Assembly: GCA_029938185.1 (NCBI GenBank)
Contig: JAOZVK010000094.1
Span: 1-13,690, forward strand
Length of the DNA: 13,690 nt
Direction: 5' to 3'
Origin: Bacteroidales bacterium
Lineage (GTDB): Bacteria > Bacteroidota > Bacteroidia > Bacteroidales > JAOZVK01
Below the pieces are notes generated by a model. The model saw only the letters and a list, made by a program, of their open reading frames with translations. It was not told where the DNA came from and did not search any database. Positions within the stretch are counted from its first letter, which is position 1. Each line of letters begins with the position of its first letter. Positions 1-8,996 of this stretch are shown piece after piece. The position numbers and the translations under genes were made by a program.

Positions 1-131
1 TTTATCAAGCGTAAGCAAAATTGTTAATTATCCATTGTTCATTGTTAATTACTTGGATATTCACTTTAACTGTTCACTTATTTAGCATTACATTATTAAA
101 AAATTTTAACAAACTAAAACCAATTTTTAAT
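1..131. other. AT-rich intergenic leader upstream of ruvA
   Basis: There is no supported gene here. The ruvA reading frame stays open back to a TTG at 21, but those 47 extra codons translate repeat-like AT-rich DNA and do not resemble RuvA, so I treat the stretch as non-coding. It holds two copies of attgttaatta (20-30 and 41-51) separated by tccattgttc, and a gcgtaagca word at 9-17 that recurs in the inverted repeats at 8302-8311 and 10261-10270. Confidence 0.7.
20..51. repeat. Short direct repeat attgttaatta, two copies
   Basis: The 11-base word attgttaatta is present at 20-30 and again at 41-51, with a 10-base spacer containing the related cattgttc. From memory, runs of attgttaatta / cattgttc words are common between genes in Bacteroidota; that link was not checked. 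Confidence 0.6.
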
Positions 132-139
132 TATATTTG
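132..139 (+). promoter_or_regulatory. Candidate Bacteroidota -7 promoter element for ruvA
   Basis: The sequence tatatttg fits the TAnnTTTG consensus of the primary sigma factor in Bacteroidota. It ends 22 bases before the ruvA ATG, which would give a short leader. I see no clear TTTG at the expected -33 position, only AT-rich DNA, so the call rests on one element in a background where such words arise easily. Confidence 0.3.
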
Positions 140-161
140 TTGGTTTAATAAAACTATTTTT

Positions 162-743
162 ATGTTTGAATATATTGAAGGCAAAATTGCCGAAATAAAT
201 CCCTCATTTGTTGTAATTGATATAAATGGACTTGGATATTTTATAAACATCTCTTTGCAAACATATGCATTGATTGAGGATAAAAATACTTGTAAACTTT
301 TTATATACCAGGTAATTAGAGAAGATTCAAATAGTTTATATGGTTTTTATAGCAAAAAGCAAAGAGAATTATTTGTTATGTTGATTTCGGTATCAGGAAT
401 AGGTGCAAATACAGCAAGGACAATATTATCTTCATTATCATATAATGAAATAAAAGAAGCTATACAACTTGGAAATGTGAATGTTCTAAAGAGCGTAAAA
501 GGAATTGGAATTAAAACTGCTCAAAGAGTAATAATTGATTTAAGAGATAAGATTGAAAAACATGATAATAATGATGATGTTTTAAAAATTGAAAGCAATA
601 CAATAAAAGAAGAATCGTTATCTGCTTTAGTTATGCTTGGGTTTTCGAAAAAAGATGCAGAAAAAAGCATTGATAGAATATTAAAAAAATCTAACAATAT
701 AACAGTTGAAGAGCTTGTAAAACAGGCTTTAAGGTCAATGTAA
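162..743 (+). CDS. ruvA: Holliday junction branch migration complex subunit RuvA
   Basis: RuvA binds four-way DNA junctions and holds them for the RuvB helicase, which drives branch migration; RuvC then resolves the junction. The 193-residue length is typical. Visible parts in order: the N-terminal OB-fold (about 1-62, opening MFEYIEGKIAE); the acidic pin E54-D55 inside IREDSNSLYGF, the junction-centre residues of the E. coli protein; two helix-hairpin-helix motifs with SGIGANTA (about 78-85) and KGIGIKTA (about 113-120); an Asn/Asp-rich linker (about 132-150); and the C-terminal RuvB-binding domain III (about 150-193, LSALVMLGFSKKDAEKSI). I chose the ATG at 162 because the longer frame upstream adds only unrelated residues. 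No Shine-Dalgarno sequence is visible, as is usual in this phylum. sprA starts 42 bases after the stop, and adjacency of ruvA and sprA is, from memory, common in Bacteroidota. RuvA is cytoplasmic. Confidence 0.96.
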   Translation: MFEYIEGKIAEINPSFVVIDINGLGYFINISLQTYALIEDKNTCKLFIYQVIREDSNSLYGFYSKKQRELFVMLISVSGIGANTARTILSSLSYNEIKEAIQLGNVNVLKSVKGIGIKTAQRVIIDLRDKIEKHDNNDDVLKIESNTIKEESLSALVMLGFSKKDAEKSIDRILKKSNNITVEELVKQALRSM

Positions 744-785
744 GGTTTTTAAGATATTTAATAATTAAAAAATACTAATATTAAT

Positions 786-3700
786 TTGAAACTTGATATT
801 AAACATATTATAATTTCTTTTTTAGCATTATTTGTCTTTGTGGTAAATATTAATGCAGATGATAATGTATTTAAAAAATATATTAGTAAAAAAATACATA
901 TAATAAATCTATCGCCACAAGATACTATAAAAGACGATGATACAACTAAACTTCCATACTCATTTAATGATTACAATGGAAATCCATATTCAAGAAGAAA
1001 AAACAGTTCTCCTTTCTATTTAAAAAGACCTTCAAATATAAAAACAACTGTAGAATATGACCCTGTAACAAAAAAGTTTATTTTCAAAGAAAAAGTTGGT
1101 AATCTTGATTATAGAAACCCTTATCCAATGTCGTCAGATGAATATAATGATTTTCAAATGAAAAATTCGATGTCGGATAATTGGAAGAGAAACTTACAAA
1201 AAGAAAGGAAAGCGCAGCAAAGCGACCACCGTTTTTTAGATAATCTGGTTAATCAACAACTAAATTTTAATGTACAAGGATTAGACAAAGTATTTGGAAG
1301 TAATGTAATTGAAATAAAACCACAAGGGTCTGCCGAGTTGATTTTTGGTATAAATATATCAAGAGTAGAAAATCCCACATTACCAGAAAACCTTCAGAAA
1401 AGTGTAACATTTGATTTTGATGAAAAAATTCAGATGGGTGTTACAGGTCAGATTGGCGAAAAAATGAAACTTGGCATAAACTATAATACCGAAGCTACTT
1501 TTGATTTTGAAAACCAAACAACTATTTCGTATACTGGAAACGAAGACGAAATACTACAAAGTATAGAAGCCGGAAATGTATCGCTACCATTAACAGGTAC
1601 ATTAATAACAGGAAGCCACAGTCTATTCGGTATAAAAACAAAACTTAAATTTGGGAAACTAACAATAACAAGTATATTATCGCAACAAAAAGGCGAAAGT
1701 TCAACAATCGAAATACAAGGTGGTGCACAAATAAATCAATTCGAACTTCGTGCCGATGATTATGAAAAAAATAAACATTTTTTCTTATCGCAATATTTTA
1801 AAGACAGTTATAATGGTGCTCTTGCTAACCTTCCTTTAATCAACTCAGGTGTTACTGTAACCAGAATTGAGATATGGGTAACTAATAGAACAGGAAACTT
1901 TGAAAACTCAAGAAATATTATTGCTTTTATGGATTTAGCCGAAGCTTCGGGCAGTATTTTTGCAACTCATTTGATTTCACAAATAAAAGTTAGTCAGTAT
2001 CCTGAAAATAAAATCAACAGTCTTTATGATATGATGATTAATATATACTCAAGCATAAGAGATATTAACAAAATTAGTAGTGTTTTAAAAAACCTTGAAC
2101 CAAGATTTGTTGCAGGACAAGACTATGAAAAAGTTGAAAATGCACGATTGCTTTCACCTACAGAATATTCTATAAATAAAAAACTTGGATACATATCACT
2201 AAATTCAGCTTTAAATGCAGATGAAGTCTTGGCTGTTGCCTATGAATATTCAATTGGAAGCAAAATTTATAAAGTTGGTGAATTTGCTAATGCAGGCATT
2301 AATGCTCCTAATACACTTGTACTTAAACTTATAAAAGGAACTTCTTTAACACCAAAATATCCTACATGGAAACTGATGATGAAAAATGTTTATCCTGTTG
2401 GAGCCTATCAAGTGAACAGTCAGGATTTTAACTTAAATATACTATACCAAAATGATAAAACAGGAAATAATATAAACTATATTCCCGAAGGTGCAATAAG
2501 TGGACAAATACTACTAAGAGTATTAAATTTAGATAGGCTAAATACTCAACTCGACAACAGCCCTGACGGTTTATTCGATTTTATTGATGGTGTTACAATT
2601 AAAGCTTCAAATGGGCGAATATTTTTTCCTGTATTAGAACCTTTTGGTGCCGATTTAAGAAAAAAATTTAGTAGTCAAGATATAGCTGATAAATTTGTAT
2701 TTGACGAGTTGTATGATTCAACTCAAAGTCAAGCAAGACAGTTTGCACAAAAAAACAAATTTATTCTTAAAGGCTCATACAGGTCGGCTGGTGGCTCCGA
2801 AATTAATTTAAATGCAATGAATGTTCCACAAGGTTCGGTAAAAGTAACCGCTGGAGGAATGGAACTTGTTGAAGGTACTGATTATCTGGTAGATTATACA
2901 CTTGGAAGAGTAACAATATTAAATCATGGCTTATTAGAATCGGGTACTCCAATTCAAATATCATTAGAAAGTAATTCATTGTTTAATATTGGAACAAAAA
3001 ACCTGTTTGGTACTCATTTGGATTATCGGTTTTCAGATAATTTTACATTAAGTGGAACTATTCTACGACTTACAGAAAAACCACTCACCAATAAGGTGAA
3101 TATTGGAGACGAACCAATATCAAACACAATTTGGGGAATTGATGGTACATACAGCACAGAAGTTCCATTTTTGACAAAGTTGGTCGATAAAATACCATTT
3201 ATTGAAACAAAAGAAAAATCGACAATAGAAATAAGTGGTGAGTTTGCTTATTTGGTTCCAGGACATTCAAAATCTATTGGAAGAAATGGAGTATCATATA
3301 TAGATGATTTTGAGGGTAGTAAAACAAGACTTGATATAAAATCTCAATCAACTTGGGTACTAGCAAGTACTCCGCAAGGACAACAAAGCATGTTTCCTGA
3401 AGGAAATTTAACAAATGACCTAACTTATGGCTACAATAGGGCTAAACTTGCTTGGTATAATGTTATTTCCGATTTTGTTAGAATAGGAGGTGCAAGTCCT
3501 TCACATATTACAGACGATGACCAATCTAATCACATGGTTAGAGAAGTATATGAAAAAGAAATTTTCCCAAATAAAGAAAGTCCTAATGGCTATCCTACAG
3601 CTTTATCAGTTCTAAATTTAGCATATTATCCAAGCGAAAAAGGTCCATATAACTTTGAAGTTGATGGAGTAAATGGTTTTTCGGCAGGTATTAATGCAAA

Positions 3701-6700
3701 TGGTTCATTAAAAATCCCCTCGTCTCGCTGGGCTGGAATAATGAGAAAAATTCAAACAAATGATTTTGAAGCAGCTAATATTGAGTTTATTGAGTTTTGG
3801 GTTATGAATCCATTTGCTGACGACGAAAACCATTCAGGTGGAGATTTATATTTTAACCTTGGTAATATATCCGAGGATATTTTAAAAGACTCAAGAAAGA
3901 GTTTTGAAAATGGTCTTCCTAATTCCAGCGAAGTCAAATTAGTTGACACAACAACATGGGGTAGAGTTCCTATTACACAATCACTTGTTAATGCTTTTGA
4001 TAACAACCCTGAATCAAGAATATACCAAGATGTAGGACTTGATGGTTTGTCGGATAATGATGAAACTGATTTTTTTAAACCATATCTTAATTCGATATTA
4101 AACAGTTTTGGCTCTGGCTCAGATGCTTATAAGAATGCTGTTATTGACCCATCGAATGATAATTACCATTTTTTTAAAGGTAGCGATTATGATCAACAAA
4201 AACTAAGTATTCTTGATAGATACAAACAGTTTAATGGTTTAGAAGGAAATTCGCCCACCGCTGATTTATCGCCCGAAAGCTACCCAACTTCGGCAACACT
4301 AATACCAAATGTTGAGGATATTAATCTTGATAATACTTTAAGTGAAAATGAAAGTTATTACCAATACAAGATAAGTATTCGACCTGAAGATATGAAAATC
4401 GGTACAAATTATATAACCAATATTATTGAAAGCAATGTTACACTAAAAAATAAAAAAGAAGTAAAGGTAAAGTGGTATCAATTTAAAATCCCAATATATG
4501 AGCCTAATTCTAAAATAGGTGTAATTGATGGTTTTCAATCAATTCGTTTTATAAGAATGTTTTTAAAAGACTTTGAAAAAGACATAGTAATGCGTTTTGC
4601 AAAACTGGATTTAATAAGAGGCGAATGGCGAAAATACAGATTTGATTTATCTGAAGGTTCAGAAGTTACTACATATCCCCAAAAAACATCAGGAACATTT
4701 GATGTATCAGCAGTAAACATTGAAGAGAACGGCACAAAGTCTCCTGTGAACTATATATTACCACCAGGTATTGATAGAATAATCGACCCAACAAATCCAC
4801 AAATGCGCCAACTAAACGAACAGGCTATTATGTTAAAAGTACTAAACCTTGAAGATGGCGGAGCAAGAGCAGCTTACAAAAATGTTAGTATGGATGTTAG
4901 ACAATACAAAAAACTTCAAATGGAAATTCATGCTGAAGCTATTGAAAATTTTGCACTAAAAGACTATGAATTATCTGTTTTTATTAGAGTTGGTTCTGAT
5001 TATAAAGAAAATTATTATGAATACGAAATCCCTTTAATACTTACTCAACCAGGGTTTTATAGTAACGATATTGAACAGGATAGATATAGAGTATGGCCTA
5101 CTGATAATAAACTTGAAGTTGAATTTGAAATTTTTCAAAAACTTAAACAACTGAGAAATACTGAAATGCGAAGACAAGGAACTTCAGTATCATACACATC
5201 TCCTTTTACAATAAAAGATGGAAAAAATAAAGTAGTTGTAGTTGGTAATCCCAATTTGAGTAATATTAAAACAATAATGATTGGTATTAGAAATCCAAAT
5301 AGAAATACTAACTTAAATGTTGATGATGGTTTGGATAAATCGGGTGAAATATGGTTAAATGAGCTTAGACTAACCGATTTTAACGAAAAAGGAGGTTGGG
5401 CAACAAATGCTCGAATTGCTACCAGATTTGCCGATTTTGCAACTCTAACTATGGCAGGACACATAAGCAAGCCAGGTTTTGGAAGTATTGAGAAAAAAGT
5501 AAATGAAAGACAAAAAGAAGAGATATTGCAATATGATATTTCTTCGAGTGTTGAACTTGGTCGTTTTTTTCCATCAAAATACAGAGTTCGTATTCCTGTG
5601 TATATGGGTATATCCGAAAGTTTTAGTAATCCTCAATATAATCCGCTCGACCCTGATATTTTATTAAAAACAACACTCTCAGACCCTTCGCTATCAAGTA
5701 ATGAAAAAGATTCAATAAAAAGAATTGTTCAAGACTATACTAAAAGACGAAGCTTTAATGTTACAAATCTTAAAATTGAAGGAAAAGCAAAACGTAAAAA
5801 GAAAAAACGATTTTATCATGTTTCAAACTGGTCGACAAGCTATGCTTACAATGAAGCATATTCGAGAAATATAAATGTACATCATAATCTACAAAAAAAC
5901 TATTCAGGCTCTATTAGTTATATTTTTAACAATAGACCAAAAAATATTGTTCCTTTTAGAAAAGTGAAATTTTTGAGACGTAAAGCATTTAGAATAATTA
6001 GAGATATAAACTTTTATTATCAACCTGTACTTATTGCTTTGCGAAACGAAATGACTAAGAGTTACAACGAAACTCAGCTAAGAGATATTAATAATATGGA
6101 CATGATTATTGAACCATCGTTCAAAAAAGATTTTTTGTGGAACAGAACCTATGATATTAAATATAATCTTTCGCGAGCTATGAAGTTTCAGTTTACTGCA
6201 TCTAATATTTCAAGAATTGATGAACCTTATGGTAGAATTGATAAATCAGTCGATGATTATAAAATTAAAAGAGATTCTATTTGGAACAATATATTTGATA
6301 TGGGGAGAAATACTCAATACAACCACACTATTAATGCAAGTTACACTTTACCCATAAATAAATTACCTTTCTTGTATTGGACTAATGTAACAGCAAGATA
6401 CCGTGGCATGTATGATTGGCAGTCTGGTCCAATAACCGCTGATACTATCAAACTTGGAAATACCATTAAAAATTCAAATTCAATACAACTTTCAGGACAA
6501 TTTAATTTTAGAAGAATTTACAATAAATCAAAATATCTTAGGGATATTGAAAAAAAAATTGGAAAAGGTGATAAATCTCAAAAACGATTTAAAGAAGTTA
6601 ATTTTGAAAAAAAGAATATTAACTTTAAACCGGATAAAGCCAAATCAATTACTCATCGTTTAATGACCGAAGATGTTACTGTAAAAGTATACGATGAAAA

Positions 6701-8264
6701 TGGAAAAGAAATTACAGGAAAGCTATCTATAATAAATGCTAACAGAATAAAATTTAAAACAAGTAAAAAATACAAAAAAGCCAAAGTTGTAATAAAAGGT
6801 AGAAAAGAAGTTAAAGATAATTTTATTAGACGTGTAGTTGACAATTCGGTTTATTTTTTAATGGGTTTAAAAAATATTTCAGTAGCATATACCGAGAATA
6901 ATGGTACAATAATGCCCGGATATATGCCAAAAACTAAAATAGCTGGACTTCAAAACTATAATAATGTTTATGCTCCAGGCTGGGAATTTATAACTGGTAT
7001 ACAAGATGATGACTTCCCAATAAAAGCAACAAATAATAATTGGATAACCAAAGATACATTACTAAACCTACCATACAAGATGACACATACATCAAATCTA
7101 AATATAAGAGCTACAATTGAGCCAATAAAAGATTTAAGAATAGATTTGACAGCAAATAGAACATTTACCCAAAATAAAACAGAATTTTGGATTGCTGATA
7201 ACAATGGCGATTTTAATGTATATAATAAAATGCTTTCTGGTAATTTTAGTATGTCGTATAATACTATATTTACTTCTTTCCAGAAATTTGGAAAAGATTA
7301 CTATTCAAAAGCATATGAGAATTTTAAAGAAAATAGGTATGATATTGCATGGAGACTTGCTAATGAACGTTTGTCTGCTCGAAAAACAAACAGCCCTGAA
7401 TATAATCCTGCTGAAGCTAATAAAGAATCAGATGAGGATGTAGCTTATCCAAAAGGATATAGTCAATATTCTCAAGAAGTACTAATACCATCTTTTTTGG
7501 CAGCATATTCCAATAAAACGTCTAGTAAGATTAATCTTTCAGCATTTCCATTAATACCCAAACTAAATTGGAGAATAGTTTATAAGGGCTTAACAAATAT
7601 TGATTTTACAAAACATATTTTCAAAACAATAAACTTAATGCATGCATATCGTTCGACATATAATGTTGGTTCATATGTTAGTAATCCTGCATATAGCTTT
7701 GCTCAGAAAGATTATGATGGATATAGTTGGGTAACAGAAGAAATAAAAGATTTATTTATACCAGAACAAGAAATATCCACAGTTTCAATTAATGAACAAT
7801 TTAGTCCACTTATTAGTGTTGATGTAGTTTGGTTTAATAATTTAAATACAAGATTTGAATATAAGAAATCTCGTAACTTATCTTTAAGTTTAGCTAATAA
7901 TCAGCTTATTGAAACAGCAAGCACAGAGTTTTTAATTGGTTTAGGATATAGATTTGAAGAATTACCAATTATAATTAAAAATAAAGGAAAGCAAAAAAAA
8001 TATCAAAGTGATTTAAATATAAGAGCCGATTTATCAATAAGAGATATGATGACTATTATCAGAAAGTTAGATGAGTCAATAAATCAGCTTACAGCAGGTC
8101 AAAAAAATACATCTATAAAAATATCAGCTGATTATATGTTAAGTAAACGCTTTAATATTAGAGTTTTTTATGACCATGTAATAAATTCACCAAAAATATC
8201 AACTTCATTTAAAAACTCAAATATAAAAATTGGAATAAGTATTAGATTTACTTTAATTCCTTAG
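786..8264 (+). CDS. sprA: SprA/Sov, type IX secretion system outer-membrane translocon
   Basis: SprA (Sov in Porphyromonas gingivalis) is the very large beta-barrel through which the type IX secretion system exports folded cargo across the outer membrane; it is also needed for gliding in species that glide. The 2492-residue length matches the family (about 2400-2500). Evidence in order: a signal peptide of about 24 residues (charged start, hydrophobic core, NINA then DD); repeated SprA N-terminal domains; YIDDFEGSK with D840-D841-F842-E843; GEIWLNELRLTDF at about 1520-1532; a very basic stretch near 1665-1675 (KRKKKKR); a lysine-rich segment near residues 1915-2020; APGWEFITG further on; and a final beta-strand-like end, GISIRFTLIP. 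The start is TTG at 786: no ATG lies near it in frame, and the next Met is long past the signal peptide. ATT at 780 is a less likely alternative. There is no visible Shine-Dalgarno sequence. The gene is probably co-transcribed with ruvA. The frame is uninterrupted and appears functional. Confidence 0.95.
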   Translation: MKLDIKHIIISFLALFVFVVNINADDNVFKKYISKKIHIINLSPQDTIKDDDTTKLPYSFNDYNGNPYSRRKNSSPFYLKRPSNIKTTVEYDPVTKKFIFKEKVGNLDYRNPYPMSSDEYNDFQMKNSMSDNWKRNLQKERKAQQSDHRFLDNLVNQQLNFNVQGLDKVFGSNVIEIKPQGSAELIFGINISRVENPTLPENLQKSVTFDFDEKIQMGVTGQIGEKMKLGINYNTEATFDFENQTTISYTGNEDEILQSIEAGNVSLPLTGTLITGSHSLFGIKTKLKFGKLTITSILSQQKGESSTIEIQGGAQINQFELRADDYEKNKHFFLSQYFKDSYNGALANLPLINSGVTVTRIEIWVTNRTGNFENSRNIIAFMDLAEASGSIFATHLISQIKVSQYPENKINSLYDMMINIYSSIRDINKISSVLKNLEPRFVAGQDYEKVENARLLSPTEYSINKKLGYISLNSALNADEVLAVAYEYSIGSKIYKVGEFANAGINAPNTLVLKLIKGTSLTPKYPTWKLMMKNVYPVGAYQVNSQDFNLNILYQNDKTGNNINYIPEGAISGQILLRVLNLDRLNTQLDNSPDGLFDFIDGVTIKASNGRIFFPVLEPFGADLRKKFSSQDIADKFVFDELYDSTQSQARQFAQKNKFILKGSYRSAGGSEINLNAMNVPQGSVKVTAGGMELVEGTDYLVDYTLGRVTILNHGLLESGTPIQISLESNSLFNIGTKNLFGTHLDYRFSDNFTLSGTILRLTEKPLTNKVNIGDEPISNTIWGIDGTYSTEVPFLTKLVDKIPFIETKEKSTIEISGEFAYLVPGHSKSIGRNGVSYIDDFEGSKTRLDIKSQSTWVLASTPQGQQSMFPEGNLTNDLTYGYNRAKLAWYNVISDFVRIGGASPSHITDDDQSNHMVREVYEKEIFPNKESPNGYPTALSVLNLAYYPSEKGPYNFEVDGVNGFSAGINANGSLKIPSSRWAGIMRKIQTNDFEAANIEFIEFWVMNPFADDENHSGGDLYFNLGNISEDILKDSRKSFENGLPNSSEVKLVDTTTWGRVPITQSLVNAFDNNPESRIYQDVGLDGLSDNDETDFFKPYLNSILNSFGSGSDAYKNAVIDPSNDNYHFFKGSDYDQQKLSILDRYKQFNGLEGNSPTADLSPESYPTSATLIPNVEDINLDNTLSENESYYQYKISIRPEDMKIGTNYITNIIESNVTLKNKKEVKVKWYQFKIPIYEPNSKIGVIDGFQSIRFIRMFLKDFEKDIVMRFAKLDLIRGEWRKYRFDLSEGSEVTTYPQKTSGTFDVSAVNIEENGTKSPVNYILPPGIDRIIDPTNPQMRQLNEQAIMLKVLNLEDGGARAAYKNVSMDVRQYKKLQMEIHAEAIENFALKDYELSVFIRVGSDYKENYYEYEIPLILTQPGFYSNDIEQDRYRVWPTDNKLEVEFEIFQKLKQLRNTEMRRQGTSVSYTSPFTIKDGKNKVVVVGNPNLSNIKTIMIGIRNPNRNTNLNVDDGLDKSGEIWLNELRLTDFNEKGGWATNARIATRFADFATLTMAGHISKPGFGSIEKKVNERQKEEILQYDISSSVELGRFFPSKYRVRIPVYMGISESFSNPQYNPLDPDILLKTTLSDPSLSSNEKDSIKRIVQDYTKRRSFNVTNLKIEGKAKRKKKKRFYHVSNWSTSYAYNEAYSRNINVHHNLQKNYSGSISYIFNNRPKNIVPFRKVKFLRRKAFRIIRDINFYYQPVLIALRNEMTKSYNETQLRDINNMDMIIEPSFKKDFLWNRTYDIKYNLSRAMKFQFTASNISRIDEPYGRIDKSVDDYKIKRDSIWNNIFDMGRNTQYNHTINASYTLPINKLPFLYWTNVTARYRGMYDWQSGPITADTIKLGNTIKNSNSIQLSGQFNFRRIYNKSKYLRDIEKKIGKGDKSQKRFKEVNFEKKNINFKPDKAKSITHRLMTEDVTVKVYDENGKEITGKLSIINANRIKFKTSKKYKKAKVVIKGRKEVKDNFIRRVVDNSVYFLMGLKNISVAYTENNGTIMPGYMPKTKIAGLQNYNNVYAPGWEFITGIQDDDFPIKATNNNWITKDTLLNLPYKMTHTSNLNIRATIEPIKDLRIDLTANRTFTQNKTEFWIADNNGDFNVYNKMLSGNFSMSYNTIFTSFQKFGKDYYSKAYENFKENRYDIAWRLANERLSARKTNSPEYNPAEANKESDEDVAYPKGYSQYSQEVLIPSFLAAYSNKTSSKINLSAFPLIPKLNWRIVYKGLTNIDFTKHIFKTINLMHAYRSTYNVGSYVSNPAYSFAQKDYDGYSWVTEEIKDLFIPEQEISTVSINEQFSPLISVDVVWFNNLNTRFEYKKSRNLSLSLANNQLIETASTEFLIGLGYRFEELPIIIKNKGKQKKYQSDLNIRADLSIRDMMTIIRKLDESINQLTAGQKNTSIKISADYMLSKRFNIRVFYDHVINSPKISTSFKNSNIKIGISIRFTLIP

Positions 8265-8277
8265 TCTAACTTGATTA

Positions 8278-8311
8278 TAAGGTCTTCGACCTATTTAATG
8301 TGGCTTACGCA
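8278..8311 (+). repeat. Left arm of a ~35-base inverted repeat (partner 10261-10295)
   Basis: The reverse complement of this stretch matches 10261-10295 at about 30 of 35 aligned positions with one gap. Both share tgcgtaagc at one end and a gaagacctta end. The arm contains a small hairpin, aggtc-ttc-gacct, which is kept in the partner as aggtt-gaa-gacct. It starts 14 bases after the sprA stop, so the hairpin could also act as a weak sprA terminator, although no T-run follows. Confidence 0.75.
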
Positions 8312-8462
8312 TTTTAGGAAATGACGAATTATAAATTACGAATTGGTTTACACCTAAAAATAAGTATTTTACAAAAAACAAATCGGGAAGTTATTTTTTA
8401 ACGATTACTTATTAATAATCTAACAGTGTTCGTATTAATAAAACATAAATATTGAAAAACAT

Positions 8463-8480
8463 TTGTAAGACTACTTACAA
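8463..8480. repeat. Perfect 7-bp hairpin ttgtaag/cttacaa
   Basis: ttgtaag (8463-8469) and cttacaa (8474-8480) are exact inverted copies around a 4-base loop, acta. No T-run follows on either strand, so a terminator role is not well supported. It may be part of a degraded palindromic repeat. Confidence 0.5.
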
Positions 8481-8524
8481 TTAATCACTGTCAGGGTTTC
8501 CATTAAATAAAGCGGAATATTGGT

Positions 8525-8560
8525 TACCGTAAAGACAGACCTGCATCTGTATCTACGGTA
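8525..8560. repeat. Two-stem hairpin with symmetric internal loop
   Basis: taccgta (8525-8531) pairs with tacggta (8554-8560), and inside it acaga (8535-8539) pairs with tctgt (8546-8550), leaving a 3/3 internal loop and a 6-base apical loop cctgca. The outer 3' arm lies in the word atctacggtatca, which recurs at 8629-8641. The form suggests either a folded RNA or a palindromic repeat; no known RNA family was recognised. Confidence 0.5.
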
Positions 8561-8641
8561 TCAACAAAAATAACATTTCGTTTTTTCGACAATTGATTTT
8601 AATATATTGATTATTTAACAAGCCATAAATCTACGGTATCA
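8551..8641. repeat. 13-base direct repeat atctacggtatca
   Basis: The exact word atctacggtatca occurs at 8551-8563 and 8629-8641, 78 bases apart. Inter-repeat sequence is AT-rich and non-coding. It could be the footprint of an inserted or duplicated segment. Confidence 0.6.
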
Positions 8642-8666
8642 GAAACGTCTTTCAGTTTAATCCAGT

Positions 8667-8683
8667 TTCAGAACTCACAAAAA
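8667..8683. repeat. 17-base direct repeat (partner 12976-12992)
   Basis: ttcagaactcacaaaaa is identical here and at 12976-12992. Weaker similarity continues for about 35 bases (both contain aaaaacaat followed by an aa-ttaaaa word), so the original repeat was probably near 50 bases. The two copies lie on opposite sides of the two minus-strand genes. Confidence 0.7.
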
Positions 8684-8722
8684 CAGTTCTTTTTTTAAAA
8701 ACAATCGTAAGTTAAAAGTTAA

Positions 8723-8752
8723 TAAAGTTTAATTGAAAGTTACTCATAAACT
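8723..8752 (+). repeat. Left arm of a 30-base inverted repeat bracketing both minus-strand genes
   Basis: This stretch is the reverse complement of 13292-13321 with a single mismatch in 30 bases; the shared core is ttgaaagttactcataaact. The arms are about 4.54 kb apart and enclose both the YbjN-like and the DUF4157 genes. It directly abuts the nested palindrome that begins at 8752. Confidence 0.85.
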
Positions 8753-8928
8753 GGGCTTATAAAAATTAATAAATAACAACAATATTATTAGTTCTAATTT
8801 TATTCTTTTTTTTATTGTGTTGCTTATGCCCATTCAGGCATAAAAACTTACTAACAAAATAAAAAAACATTTTAGGAACTAATAAAAAACTTAAATAATC
8901 TACTTTTGCTCGTATTTTTATAAGCCCA
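8752..8928. repeat. Nested three-level palindrome, possible MITE-like element
   Basis: Three inverted repeats share one centre. The outer arms are tgggcttataaaaat (8752-8766) and its exact complement at 8914-8928. The middle arms are ttattagttc (8785-8794) and gaactaataa (8876-8885). The inner hairpin is ttatgcc (8824-8830) with ggcataa (8837-8843). The whole is 177 bases. It has the layout of a small non-autonomous element or a long folded transcript; no open frame lies inside. Confidence 0.6.
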
Positions 8929-8946
8929 CCCCGATGGTAATCGGGG
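8929..8946. repeat. GC-rich hairpin with ggta loop, copy 1
   Basis: ccccgat (8929-8935), ggta loop, atcgggg (8940-8946) form a perfect 7-bp stem standing out from AT-rich surroundings. The core cgatggtaatcg is shared with the hairpin at 10095-10114, whose outer stem has different but still paired bases. It lies about 50 bases beyond the stop of the YbjN-like gene and could help end that transcript, but no T-run follows. Confidence 0.65.
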
Positions 8947-8996
8947 GAGAATTATAAACTGTTAGGTGGAAATTGAAACTTGTCAACTCACATAAT

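Larger units (their letters stand above)
8265..8996. other. 732-base gene-free segment rich in hairpins and repeats
   Basis: No open frame here looks like a gene on either strand. It separates plus-strand sprA from the minus-strand YbjN-like gene, so both transcripts end in it. It holds the left arms of two long inverted repeats, a structured hairpin, a 13-base direct repeat, a nested palindrome and a GC-rich hairpin, each listed separately. At 8323-8344 there is also a doubled acgaatt word (gacgaattataaattacgaa). There is no strong intrinsic terminator with a stem followed by a T-run. Confidence 0.7.

Noticed and set aside
21..161. N-terminal extension of ruvA from a TTG at 21
   Set aside because: The 47 extra residues are hydrophobic translation of repeat-like intergenic DNA, and the protein from the ATG at 162 already has full RuvA length and the standard N-terminus.
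3752..5470. Minus-strand open frames inside sprA (3752-4006, 4535-4735, 5135-5470)
   Set aside because: They lie opposite well-conserved SprA motifs, resemble no protein, and are expected antisense shadows in AT-rich DNA.
6454..7443. Frames of 63-83 codons overlapping sprA on both strands
   Set aside because: They are short, have no family resemblance and no own start context, and are fully inside the intact sprA frame.
8929..8946. Strong intrinsic terminator for sprA or the YbjN-like gene
   Set aside because: The stem is GC-rich, but no T-run follows on either strand, so I list it as a hairpin repeat only.
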